Shown here piece after piece: positions 29,601 through 38,104 of a stretch of DNA of 64,000 bases. Position numbers and translations under genes: made by a program. Origin of the DNA: Pirellulaceae bacterium (GTDB lineage Bacteria > Planctomycetota > Planctomycetia > Pirellulales > Pirellulaceae); assembly GCA_029243025.1 (NCBI GenBank), contig JAQWSU010000047.1, positions 62,001 to 126,000 on the forward strand. The letters run 5' to 3'. Every line of letters begins with the position of its first letter. The stretch's first letter is position 1. Below the pieces are notes generated by a model. It saw only the letters and a program-made list of their open reading frames with translations, searched no databases and was not told the origin of the DNA.

Positions 29601-32600
29601 AATTCATAAGTAACTTCGGTCAGACCATCACCGAGCGTTATGGTTTCACCCTCGGGCAGATCAATTGCAGCCTGGAGTACCGCAGTGAATCCGAGGTCGA
29701 ATTCAAACGATTCTTCATCAATGACGAATGTATCCCCATCTCGAAGGTCGGCTCCCGCGATCGCGTGCAACTCGGTACCGCCCGTTGAACGAGCTCCACC
29801 GTAATCCATCGACCCAGCCGTGCTGAAGTCAAATCGCAGTCGCAAATTACTTTGACCTGCAAATTGCCTCAGATCAAGTTTCGCTTGTCGCCAAACCGTC
29901 TCGGTCTCATTCAGGGGTGGATCGAAGGTTCCCCAGGGATTCCCGCTTGGATCGAAAGGCCGTCGAGCATCATCATCCGGATAGGGGAATGGATCTCGCT
30001 GTCCGTTTCGACCGTTCGGGAAGGGTACATCCTGCCAGGTGTTGTCATACAACTGTTGAACGTCGAGCAGGATGTCATCATCAGGATCGAAGTCAAGTAA
30101 GTCCCCGAGCTCATTCGGATTATTCGACGCCAATAGATGCCATTGCCCAGGATTATCAGGTCGACTGTTATCCGAGATAAAGACCCGGAACGTATCGCGA
30201 GCCGTCCCGGCAAAGCCCTCTTCGGTCGAAAGGTTGTAGGTGAAATACAACGCTGGTAAGTCAGCACCCGTGTATCCAGCGAGGTCAAATTCTGAACTCA
30301 TCAGACTTCCGTGGGCTCCGCCCAGGAAATCATAGTGACGGCCCAAATTAGGCGATACATCGTCCTCACCAAAATAGAAACTGAATCCGCTCGTATGGCC
30401 AAAATCGTCACCACGTGCCGTGGTCGTGTGCCAAAGGTTTTCGTCAACAGTTCCAAATTGTAGACCAACGGCTCCACCCACTCCTGTCTTGATCGATGTT
30501 TGTCCATCGACAAATACGGGCTGGACTTCTCCATCCACGTTAAAGGCGTAGAGATCACCGTTTCGAGCAATTCCGAAGAGGACGTCCCGGTACAGACCGT
30601 CATCCGCGTTGGCCGGTCCAGCGGAAAGGCCGCTAAAGGAAACAAACTCACCCTCTTCGTCAGTGATCGATGCGATATACCTAGCTCGAGCGCCAGGACC
30701 ATCTTGTCCAGAGATCCGATAGAAGTGGCCTTCGTCGGTCACGGCGTACATGCGAGAACCGACGAAATCAATTCCTGTGATATTGCCACCAAAGATTTCG
30801 ATGCCGTTTTCGTCTTCGTAGGTCACCTCGATGACGCCCGATTCGACCACTTGCGTTCCCGCATTGGGTCGTTCTTCCGGGAAAGGAAAGTCCGGATCAG
30901 GCGGACTGAAAGGCTTCCCGATCGGAATGCGTTCCACGTCAGCACGTTCGGCGCCCGTGGCGCTCTGTGCGACTCCCATCACCGCTTCAAACCGGTAGAG
31001 AATGTTGGGAAGATAGCGTAGCGTTTCGACGGGTTCATAAGCCAGCTCGGTGTCGGTCTGCAATCGCCGGCCAACGGCGTAACCAAACTGGATATCTTGC
31101 AAAGGTCCACCGGGCAGACCGAAGGTGATGGCGTCGTACTGCATCCCAAACCCGGCGCCTTCGTTGGGTCGAGCGATCTGAGGTTCTGTCGGCGGCGGAT
31201 CGGCATCCGGATCGGCAGCATCCTCATAGGTTTCCACCATATCATCGGTGATGGCTCCATCTTCACCGGTACCCCTCACCAGGACTCCATCGTTCAAACG
31301 CAATGCCGGATCGGTCGGATCGAGGTCAAGCCAGAGATAATTACCGGTTGTCGCGTCGGTCGGTGGATTGGCACCATCACTGTTGCTGTAGGCATAAAAA
31401 CGTTGTCTTCGAGCAATCTCAGGATCGTCCGATGTCGGATCGAAGGCCGGGTTGTCACGAAGGGCGAAATCACCAATCACCGGATTGAATGGACCCGTAT
31501 AAGCCCCCAGACGTGTTTCCCGCTTACCGGTGAAAGGATCCACGGTGAACAGGCTCGTCGACGAACTCACAAACAGTTCAACATCACCGAGCGTGTACGG
31601 CACGATGCCTTTCCGATTGACGAGCACGGGAACGATGGGATCTTCTGCCGCCGCACTCACCAAGGGGCCCATGTCGCCCACATGATCATCGGCGATTCGT
31701 TGCAGGGCGTCGATCGGCTCAGCCCGAACGTAAGTGTTACACGGCAGTTCCTCGGTAAATTGTCCAAGATCACAAGGCTGAATGGTCGCCGTGGTGATTT
31801 GCAGTAAATAAGTGCCTTCCGCCAACGAGATGGGTCCGACGAAGGGATCCAGTCGTCCAACCGTACCCCGAGACAAATCATCTAAGTCGTCGCCCGACAA
31901 AGGTGCCGGAAGATCATCGCCGATAACCGAATCCTTACTGGAATAAATCAAGGTACCCGGCGCGTATTCAGGCCCCGAATCCGTCACGATTTGAGGAAGT
32001 GCCTCAAAAATCCCAAACGAAAGATCCGCTCGGGAAAGACCGTCTGCGTAATCCAAATCGAAAATCAACTCGGCCGTATTCCCACCCGGCTCCTTCAACG
32101 AATCAAAGGTGACATCGAACATGTACCAGTCTTGCTGGTCCTGGACGGAAGCGTCGAGTTTTCCGCCAACACTGATGGCGGCGCGATCGCTGACGAGTAC
32201 GTTTCCGATGTACTGCGAACTCTGAAAATCAGGAACTGCAAATCCATTGGCAGAGGGTCGAAGCAGCGCTTTGGAATTAAACGGTAAGGCCGGTGCATCA
32301 TTCAGATCGGACACAATACCAAGATCTTCACCGACTTCACCCGTGAGAGGTGAATGTTGAGGCAATCCCTTGATGCGGATTCCGTCCACCGCGTAACGAA
32401 TGTCGGCGAATTGCACCGTCGAACCGGGAAATTCGTCGATATCTTGCAAACGAATCTGCAATTGATAGATTCCAGAAGTCTCCCCGGCTGAAATTACATC
32501 CAGATTGTCGCTCGAACTGCGAACTCGGACGTGGTAAGTGCCTTCGCCACCCTCGGCACCGGGCAAGACAACACGGAAACCGGCGTCTTTCGGATTGAGT

Positions 32601-35600
32601 GTCCAGAAATCCTCCGGCTGAAAAACTGACTTCTGCAAGATGTAGGCATTCACGCCCGCTGCCGAGAAGACAGCCTCTTCCCCTAACTGCTCTGCGTATG
32701 AATTGTCGCTACGGGCAAGCACGCGGCCATTAGCATCAATTAATTCAACAACCGAATCCAACGATGACGTCGTTCGATCGACATCAAACCAGACCTCGGA
32801 ACCAGCCCGAGCATTGAAGCTGTAAACATCAACGTCAGCTGGTGCGTTAAGGAATCCGTGGACTTCAAAACCCAAGCGGAGGTTGTCGTCGCTATTCTTT
32901 TCGCCGCGCCCCATCGCCCCTAGGAATTCCGCCGTCGTCGGCAAAGCATTCGTACCGGGTGCCGTCGCCGTATTGGCTTCAAGCTCCGTTGCTAAGACCA
33001 CATTTCGATCATTGGAATTCTGCTCGAGTGTGATTCCTCGCCAATCCCCGGGAACACCATCACCCACCACGTCCCAACCAATTAGATCGAAGGCTATTCG
33101 GTCTTGCTCTGACAAATTCTCCTCAACCGACTGAAGAGCGGTCGGTCCCAACAGACCGATATCCAACAAGTCTTTCCAGTGTCCTGCTTGTTGTCCATCA
33201 CCAAAGTTGTTTCCCGTTGAAAGCGGAATATCACCACGTCCAATGCCCGGAATCGCGGCATCCAGATTAATCGGATCGAATTCACCACCGTCGTAGAAAA
33301 CGTGCACAAGATTCGGGTCCAGTGCGCGGGCCCCTTCGGTGAAGTCTTCAGCCCCGTCACCAGGTTCAAAACGGAATAAATCAAGCGGCTTCATCTGGAT
33401 CGTTCGGAGCCCTCCTCCACCCGCTCCAAGCGCTGCGTCAACATCGTCAACCGCACTAACAAAACCGAGAGCATGACCGATTTCATGGATCGCGACCCCG
33501 GTGAAATCGGTGTAGCCCGGCTGAATCCCATTCGAGCGATCATAATCAAAGAATGCCGGAGCGCCACCGCCTGCATCCAGCAGATGTGGATCCGCATTAA
33601 ATTGGATTACGGCATCCCGACTTTCGGTTGGATCAAATTGCGAGGCAGGCAAGAAGAGAAAACCCGGATCGATTCCAACCGCTTTGGCATTCGGTACGCT
33701 CAAGCTGATGGTAGGCGACACCGTGAAAGGACTGAGAGGATCATCCGGCAATGTGTAATTAAGTTCAGAGAACGTCGGCAGCTGTTCTACGATCGATTCA
33801 TGCTCACCCGCATCATTGATGAGTAATGTGCGGAAAGTGTCGAAATCGACGAGCGCATTTTCCGGTAACGCCAGCCCAAGTGTTCCGTCTCCCAAATCAG
33901 CCAGTTCCACATCGATGGTAACGGTAATGGGATCTTCCAGTAGCTGCTCCCATACTCGCGCAGCTTCTTCTAACGCCCCGACAATCTGAGGACGACCCGT
34001 GATAATCGGGCCAAAATTCAGATCGATCTGGAAGCTACCAGGAAGTTGCGTACGATCGGGACGTCCCCCGCCATTCGTGTCATTTTGAGGGGCACCCGCC
34101 GGCGTAAAGCCCGCACCGATAGAATCATCGGATAGCGAAGTCATCACCACAGGGTGACCTGGCTGCCCAATAACGTGCAGCGATCCACCTTTGCGATCAT
34201 CGATATCTAGCGGACGACCCGTCGCCTTGAAGCCAGCATTCTCGCCTCTAAGCTTGATCACCAAACTCTCGGTCGCACTACTCTCCAACCGCAAGCCACC
34301 GTAAGTATGGAAATCAGGAATGGAAATCTCGTCGAACACAACATGAACAATATCCGGATCGTCCCAAACGCTTTCAACATTTAAGGTCTGCCCACGAACC
34401 ACCATTCCATTAATGCTATTGCCGTCCAAGCGGTTGTAACGAATCAACGGGCCGCGATTCTCTTCAACACCTTGAATTCGATCGATGGCTCCGGTCGCAC
34501 GTCCCACATCGGGTAAGAGCTCTTGATTGATCGAATTCAGATTAATGCTGATAGCCGGCGTCTCAAAGCCGTCCGTATTCCGGATGATATTCGCTGCAAT
34601 GACGGGCTGAGTTCCGCGAACAAAAATTGCGGACGAGGTATTGGTACCGCGTCCCTCACGAGTCACTTCAGCTTGCCCACCGCGACCGTCTGCATTGTTT
34701 TCCAGCACACTACGTGTAAGTCGCAAATCGCCCTGGTGTGTCTCAACGACGTTGAAACCGGCAAATGATCCTTCTAAACGAGTAAGCCCACCGCCGTAGG
34801 CGATCACCGAATAATCAATACTGGCTCGTGCCGTGGGTGCAACAAAAATCCCACCCCAATCAGCTGCCTCCGGTGCCTCGGAACTACCTTGGCGAGGATT
34901 ACTCGTGCGGAAAGTACCGCCCGCACCATATCGAGTGTCCTGTAACGACGTGATGATGATCTCTTGACCTGCAAGACCCTCTGCTAAGAGTTGCGCTCCG
35001 AAGGTGACCTCAATTCGAGCCCCGTCCAACTTGACAACAATGCTGGGGTCAATTTTGAGGCCGGCATCCGTGCGAGCCAGTAGCGCATCCTCGCCAGCCA
35101 TCGGACCACCTGGCCGACCGTCGATCAGCAAGTTTTCCGGCAGGACATGCGTCACATCAATGTCATCCCAACGACCGGTGACCGTCATTCGCTGCAGCGA
35201 ATCTCCTGCCGGCGTCTGAATCCTTACAAACATGCCATTGATGCTGTTGTCAACAATTCGATTTCCACGGATGTCGGGTCCAACTCGTGCATAGTCGGGC
35301 GTGAACGGCACTTCCTGATAATTCACACCGAGCGAATCAACCGCTGAGAAATTGGTCTCTTCGAAACTGTTGGGATCAGCAGACAAAGCCGAATCAGCAC
35401 TGTTCGTGATGGTGTTGTAACTCACCGTCGGTCGAGACTGAATCATATGAATCGGATCGATCACCTGCTGAATCGAATCGACGGTCACGTTCCCACCGCC
35501 ATAGCGCATGTCCGCCTGCCCGACATGATTGAGGTAAATACCGACCTGTTCGTAGTCAAAGCGTTCTTCGGCTCGGTCCACGTCGTTTTGAAAAATAATT

Positions 35601-38104
35601 CCACCCCAATCCCCGGCTTTGGGTTGCGTAATGCGTGGATTGGTATCGACACCGGTTTCTTCATCGTCATACGAGGTGAAGATCACGTTGTGCTCAGGAG
35701 TTCCCAAAACTTGCAACGAGGACTCGCTTCGGTCAATGGTCACCGAAGCACTACCAACTTGGAGATTTGTTTTGAGCAGTTTGAAAATCGCCCCACCGTC
35801 AATCATCACGGTGACGCCTTTGGGCAAGATGAAGTCAGGACCATCGCTGAGCACATTTCCGTTCGAGACCCCCAGTTCGTAGGCCAGGTTGTCGCCGACC
35901 GTTGCCAGATCACCATCTGCACCAGCGTTACCGACGACCCGCATGATTTGACCTGCTTGAACTCCGTTCTCCGCATCGTCAACCGCATCGATCAGATTGT
36001 TGAAGGGACTCAGCAAACTTCCGTCACCCCCGTCGGCTGCAGCTTTGTCAACAAATACATGATCCTCCGGCGAGGCAACTTGGAGCCAGTAATTAAAAAT
36101 GCCTCCGGGAACTCCATCGGCATCTCCGTCCAAGGCCGTCCCGGTCACATCCGTCAAAAAGTTATCAACGCGGGGACGAAAATCTAATCGCAGGTCGTAC
36201 CGCCCCTGGCTCGTTCCACCAAAACCCGAATCTTCCACCGTCGGATCGAAATCTACATTGCCAGTCGACGTCACCGCCAGGAAGTAAACTCCGGCGTCCA
36301 ATTCAACGGAGACAAACGAATCTTCACTGAAGTAATCATCGTTGCGAGCCATGACGGTACGTTGACCGTCCGCCTCGCGATACAAGGTCACAACCGAATC
36401 CAAATGGCTCGAATCATCCAACCGTTCCGCAATAATCTCTGCCGCAAACAGCCCCGGCTCATCGACTGAGAAACGGAACATATCAATGTCGTTAGACTCC
36501 GGACGGTGCAAGTACTTCCCGTGCACAATGTCGTGCGGCCCCGGGAAGACATACTCGATTTCGTTCGTGAATGCTAAGTCGAGGTCGTTGCCCATCAGGG
36601 TATATGGCGGTAGTTCGTCCGTGTGCCCCAATCCAAGCAAATGACCGATCTCATGCATCGCGTTCTCAAACCAACTGTAGCGAACCGGGTCGATCGTCTC
36701 ACCGAACGAATCATCCCAGAGTTCAGTACTGTCCATGATCGCCATCGGTAGCTCAGTTTCCGGATGCAAACCCGCGAGCCCGAGATCTCCGCCCGGCTCC
36801 ACGACCGCGCCTGGGTCCAAAACGCGCATGTCGCCTGTCACCACGGTGATGCCAGCGTCCGGCGTCTCAGTAAATTGAACCCCCAGGTAGTAGGCGTATA
36901 GACCGAAGATCTCGCGAGCACGTTGCTTTTGATTCTCTGTAATCAGATTGAACAGTGGATTACCGAACGGATCTTGCCCGTAGGCTTCCTGGAAGTTGTA
37001 TTCAATCGTCAACAAACCATCTGTAACATCCTTCCCATCCTCGTAATCAAAATGAGATTGAATGTGTTCGATGTCTCGGTGCCCCGGTTCATTTATCGCA
37101 CCTGGAAAATCAAGTGGGTAGCCATCTGGATCGATACTCTCGCTAACGATCTTGCTTGCTGCCAACACACCCAAATCATTGGCCAGATCAAAACTGGATC
37201 CGGCGTCCGCATCCGGTTGAATGGCAACAGGAACCTCAGGAATTGCTTCGTCCGTGCCCACGCGGAGCCGGTAGGTGCCCGCCCCAGTCGAAAGCTGGTC
37301 CAAGCTCGAGGCAAATGTCAGACTAACCAGGTTCTCCGCCGGGTCGTACAGCACAGAACTTGGCGCGTGAATCACGTCATCCGTGTTGGTGACGGTACCA
37401 TTCGTGAAGATCAATTGATAAAAATTAGGATTCGTCGCGGAGTCTGCAGCCAAATCATCTTCGTTGAAATGGATGTCGATGCGGTCGGTCGCTTGCTCAA
37501 GTCCACCTTGCTCATTGCGACTGAGCGGCTGTGGGACAACGGCGATCAACTGAGCACCCAAATCAAGCTCAAATCCAACTCGAGTTCGATCTGCACCCGG
37601 CACTTCCGGGCGGAAAGCATCGCCTTCCTCGTTACGTAGAGCGACGTAGTCGTTATTCGTATCATCAATCGCGAACACCTCGATCCGATAAAGATCATCA
37701 GGCAGGGTTTCCGCGAAGCGCATCACCACTTCGTTGGTACGGGTTTCATCCACTCCCACGTAACCGGGCTGCACGATGATATCGGAAACACCATCGAACG
37801 AATTATCAAATCCGGCGCGTGTGATCTGAATCCCATCCAACGTCTCACCATCGATGCGTTGAGATTCATCAAACACGAATGTAAGTTCTTGCGGCGCAAT
37901 GTTGCGAATCGCGCCGTCGCGCAAAACATCACCGAAATTCGGCTGAATGGAAATCAGCTGGGGTGCGACTGCCAACAAAACACGATCTTCTAACGACTCT
38001 TGCTGAAGAGCTCGTTGCGCGATCGATCGATCAAGCGGTGTGCGTCGTTTGCGATGGGAAAGTCCGTGTAGCAACTTCGAACGACGAGCGTATCTTTCGC
38101 TCAT
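23690..38104 (-). CDS. Giant secreted surface protein with two metallopeptidase motifs, beta-helix, cadherin-like repeats and dockerin
   Basis: This 4,804-residue protein has a basic N-terminus and the planctomycete LEPR-XLL-like tag (SLEDRVLLA at about 37-45). Near residue 483 is a full matrixin zinc motif HEIGHLLGLGH followed by LMG as the Met-turn. Parallel beta-helix-type segments span about 690-1450. A second peptidase-like motif, HEIGHALGF, sits near 1538, but its third zinc ligand is not obvious. Pre-peptidase-type beta domains and recurring approximately 80-100 residue modules follow (2780-4035). A GEVEDY domain ends near 4220, four cadherin-like Ig repeats (NDxDPDG loops) lie at 4230-4620, and a dockerin pair at 4625-4698 (DVDASGFV, DVNGDNFL). 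GAGGA precedes the ATG. Adhesion or polymer breakdown is inferred, not shown. Confidence 0.93.
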   Translation of the reverse strand: MSERYARRSKLLHGLSHRKRRTPLDRSIAQRALQQESLEDRVLLAVAPQLISIQPNFGDVLRDGAIRNIAPQELTFVFDESQRIDGETLDGIQITRAGFDNSFDGVSDIIVQPGYVGVDETRTNEVVMRFAETLPDDLYRIEVFAIDDTNNDYVALRNEEGDAFRPEVPGADRTRVGFELDLGAQLIAVVPQPLSRNEQGGLEQATDRIDIHFNEDDLAADSATNPNFYQLIFTNGTVTNTDDVIHAPSSVLYDPAENLVSLTFASSLDQLSTGAGTYRLRVGTDEAIPEVPVAIQPDADAGSSFDLANDLGVLAASKIVSESIDPDGYPLDFPGAINEPGHRDIEHIQSHFDYEDGKDVTDGLLTIEYNFQEAYGQDPFGNPLFNLITENQKQRAREIFGLYAYYLGVQFTETPDAGITVVTGDMRVLDPGAVVEPGGDLGLAGLHPETELPMAIMDSTELWDDSFGETIDPVRYSWFENAMHEIGHLLGLGHTDELPPYTLMGNDLDLAFTNEIEYVFPGPHDIVHGKYLHRPESNDIDMFRFSVDEPGLFAAEIIAERLDDSSHLDSVVTLYREADGQRTVMARNDDYFSEDSFVSVELDAGVYFLAVTSTGNVDFDPTVEDSGFGGTSQGRYDLRLDFRPRVDNFLTDVTGTALDGDADGVPGGIFNYWLQVASPEDHVFVDKAAADGGDGSLLSPFNNLIDAVDDAENGVQAGQIMRVVGNAGADGDLATVGDNLAYELGVSNGNVLSDGPDFILPKGVTVMIDGGAIFKLLKTNLQVGSASVTIDRSESSLQVLGTPEHNVIFTSYDDEETGVDTNPRITQPKAGDWGGIIFQNDVDRAEERFDYEQVGIYLNHVGQADMRYGGGNVTVDSIQQVIDPIHMIQSRPTVSYNTITNSADSALSADPNSFEETNFSAVDSLGVNYQEVPFTPDYARVGPDIRGNRIVDNSINGMFVRIQTPAGDSLQRMTVTGRWDDIDVTHVLPENLLIDGRPGGPMAGEDALLARTDAGLKIDPSIVVKLDGARIEVTFGAQLLAEGLAGQEIIITSLQDTRYGAGGTFRTSNPRQGSSEAPEAADWGGIFVAPTARASIDYSVIAYGGGLTRLEGSFAGFNVVETHQGDLRLTRSVLENNADGRGGQAEVTREGRGTNTSSAIFVRGTQPVIAANIIRNTDGFETPAISINLNSINQELLPDVGRATGAIDRIQGVEENRGPLIRYNRLDGNSINGMVVRGQTLNVESVWDDPDIVHVVFDEISIPDFHTYGGLRLESSATESLVIKLRGENAGFKATGRPLDIDDRKGGSLHVIGQPGHPVVMTSLSDDSIGAGFTPAGAPQNDTNGGGRPDRTQLPGSFQIDLNFGPIITGRPQIVGALEEAARVWEQLLEDPITVTIDVELADLGDGTLGLALPENALVDFDTFRTLLINDAGEHESIVEQLPTFSELNYTLPDDPLSPFTVSPTISLSVPNAKAVGIDPGFLFLPASQFDPTESRDAVIQFNADPHLLDAGGGAPAFFDYDRSNGIQPGYTDFTGVAIHEIGHALGFVSAVDDVDAALGAGGGGLRTIQMKPLDLFRFEPGDGAEDFTEGARALDPNLVHVFYDGGEFDPINLDAAIPGIGRGDIPLSTGNNFGDGQQAGHWKDLLDIGLLGPTALQSVEENLSEQDRIAFDLIGWDVVGDGVPGDWRGITLEQNSNDRNVVLATELEANTATAPGTNALPTTAEFLGAMGRGEKNSDDNLRLGFEVHGFLNAPADVDVYSFNARAGSEVWFDVDRTTSSLDSVVELIDANGRVLARSDNSYAEQLGEEAVFSAAGVNAYILQKSVFQPEDFWTLNPKDAGFRVVLPGAEGGEGTYHVRVRSSSDNLDVISAGETSGIYQLQIRLQDIDEFPGSTVQFADIRYAVDGIRIKGLPQHSPLTGEVGEDLGIVSDLNDAPALPFNSKALLRPSANGFAVPDFQSSQYIGNVLVSDRAAISVGGKLDASVQDQQDWYMFDVTFDSLKEPGGNTAELIFDLDYADGLSRADLSFGIFEALPQIVTDSGPEYAPGTLIYSSKDSVIGDDLPAPLSGDDLDDLSRGTVGRLDPFVGPISLAEGTYLLQITTATIQPCDLGQFTEELPCNTYVRAEPIDALQRIADDHVGDMGPLVSAAAEDPIVPVLVNRKGIVPYTLGDVELFVSSSTSLFTVDPFTGKRETRLGAYTGPFNPVIGDFALRDNPAFDPTSDDPEIARRQRFYAYSNSDGANPPTDATTGNYLWLDLDPTDPALRLNDGVLVRGTGEDGAITDDMVETYEDAADPDADPPPTEPQIARPNEGAGFGMQYDAITFGLPGGPLQDIQFGYAVGRRLQTDTELAYEPVETLRYLPNILYRFEAVMGVAQSATGAERADVERIPIGKPFSPPDPDFPFPEERPNAGTQVVESGVIEVTYEDENGIEIFGGNITGIDFVGSRMYAVTDEGHFYRISGQDGPGARARYIASITDEEGEFVSFSGLSAGPANADDGLYRDVLFGIARNGDLYAFNVDGEVQPVFVDGQTSIKTGVGGAVGLQFGTVDENLWHTTTARGDDFGHTSGFSFYFGEDDVSPNLGRHYDFLGGAHGSLMSSEFDLAGYTGADLPALYFTYNLSTEEGFAGTARDTFRVFISDNSRPDNPGQWHLLASNNPNELGDLLDFDPDDDILLDVQQLYDNTWQDVPFPNGRNGQRDPFPYPDDDARRPFDPSGNPWGTFDPPLNETETVWRQAKLDLRQFAGQSNLRLRFDFSTAGSMDYGGARSTGGTELHAIAGADLRDGDTFVIDEESFEFDLGFTAVLQAAIDLPEGETITLGDGLTEVTYEFTRDGEVEGTNVPVTITDDLTANDVAALLAESIVANGPAAVIPHQLSERLNLEGALSLTQSADPIVVVEGEPGTVGRSVVVHSEMDPDEVAEAMIQPLADTFSGGVLEVIKFHDFKVQIIGHDVVDPGPLGMTQVLPADQLGSFGVRNRFEANTQVLYDFGDEELDFAVLQEGVYIDDLLIGFAGQGEELIDTRPDYPMSAEIPDVFAIDQGATITTPTAGIEYGEYQIEIRRASQYTLGGAPDRSFDPRDRLTNVVTLLAPNGADVFDGKTFTIGDGLREVVFEYENVAFNDGVAAGHIPVNFDVTDPGFVLAAQLRDLINSADVNLDLIASLSGGVVVGETTSNRVDLYGNVLIEVEAAPNGIEFMAFDEFGTSNSKRDQGQIIVHSNNIQSSRQYGIVVEDGLRDLPEYTFYDPLNTVKDAQFANGDYIPHTGAVRNLREINQDELAPGVTITNNVIAFNNAGGIHFSGDPNGVLMIAPVAAADGEARDGFLFSVVDLHGNSQTFQIQAGAATRDLANGVIPVLWQANGGCLAVHGLNDCASRYDQLGRDMADALMHAIDSSSLDVSLLRGRGDEIFIEGAAEVISPGNWTDTFTQEVQHGAVPYGRIVNNTVVGLGGTLTSNNLYDTDDFQDVGIYLEDNANPTVMNNIVVNFKQGILSDLSQAAMSTIGGTLYQGNVDNAVNLNVGDFPISINPDEELFVDREDGNFYPAEASRAIDSALDSLEDRPNLVTVKNPLEISPSPVLAPEFDVLGQLRADDPSVEPSGGIGENIFKDRGAIDRVDFAGPTAQLVRPVDNDAEGTDQNPIVDRVRVEDANLTSFVVKVLDLGESGTASGTGVDDSSITVDSVVLLRDGVPLQAGLDYRFDYQPTSDEILLTPQAGVWAPGFTYEIELINTDRHVIATTSADQIPDGFEFLVADQGQLATRFEFESGYTLEMPKPLALIVPAGNSGLSAVSDEELFTLSNGIGLVTFEFDSNQEFSPGRIPIQFAPSDTPDDVANLIVNAIELADLGLAPLNLGDGRVHVGGPTNTLMDTSLSALVQEGMSGAVLDGQTFTIEDSRQLVTFEFDDDNVFGVGNVVMDFNDNDTQFKTAATVADAIASVEFATLNPADLGNGRVHLGGTEDVQIRTQSSSITVLGEPGLSSEGTGQLVPITFVPSPEIDQNDVAQLIDSAIKSSSLNGIYSFVTEGDEVALIGAEEVLGVNALIIEGVQDNAGNKLQTNQDEAPFSVRFVIDLPAPLDFGDTPDPTYPTLLNENGARHVVVSNVFLGQNVDSELDANTSPDASGDLFDDGVEFLGPIAPGGSVPVQILASTAGFIDAWIDYNGNGTFDDDSDRVLDSVSLDRGLNSLLLSVPRDAVIGDAFARFRFSTGGGLSPIGRADNGEVEDYLLVVEDIDPPVARDNQYSLEEDTEIDVAPVDGVLTNDEDPQGGSLTASLVSDVTNGTLTFRPDGSFTYTPDMNFFGFDSFNYVASTSILSSDPAVVTLEVVPVPDPPFAGDDQVTTEEDTSVLIDILANDFDPDGAIDPSSVEVVTDPANGVVQVNPDGTVLYTPAANYFGQDSFEYTVRDIMGVSSNVATVTVTVEKVNDPPVAVDDVLFTQVGSSQTISVIANDYDPDGEIDSKSVVVTLIPKSGIVDLNGDGTVTFTPSLSFLGTDTFRYTVRDDEGAVSNEAVVTVNVSDENQPPVANDDSAETTQGESVTIDVIGNDLDADGIIIPGSVNIVSPATNGSAVSNVDGTVTYTPDVDFVGVDSFRYTIRDEFNLISNAATVAVDVISVTPPWQNQTDRLDVDASGFVVPLDALWVINELNSGGSRPLDPPPASQEPIEPPPYLDVNGDNFLSPVDALLVINHLNQNSAMAAVKAIATPDTQIVGAALDIEPRFQVGEARTGAVEQAFAEESMKMHGTLSHDAVLGEDMLSKQSDALFAELADSTRSQEADILDDLVIELLADDAERKRAAEF

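Noticed and set aside
28655-31807. Plus-strand ORFs of 150-236 residues opposite the giant gene (for example 31097-31807)
   Set aside because: They are frame shadows of the minus-strand giant gene, with odd composition (many Arg, His, Ile) and no start signals.
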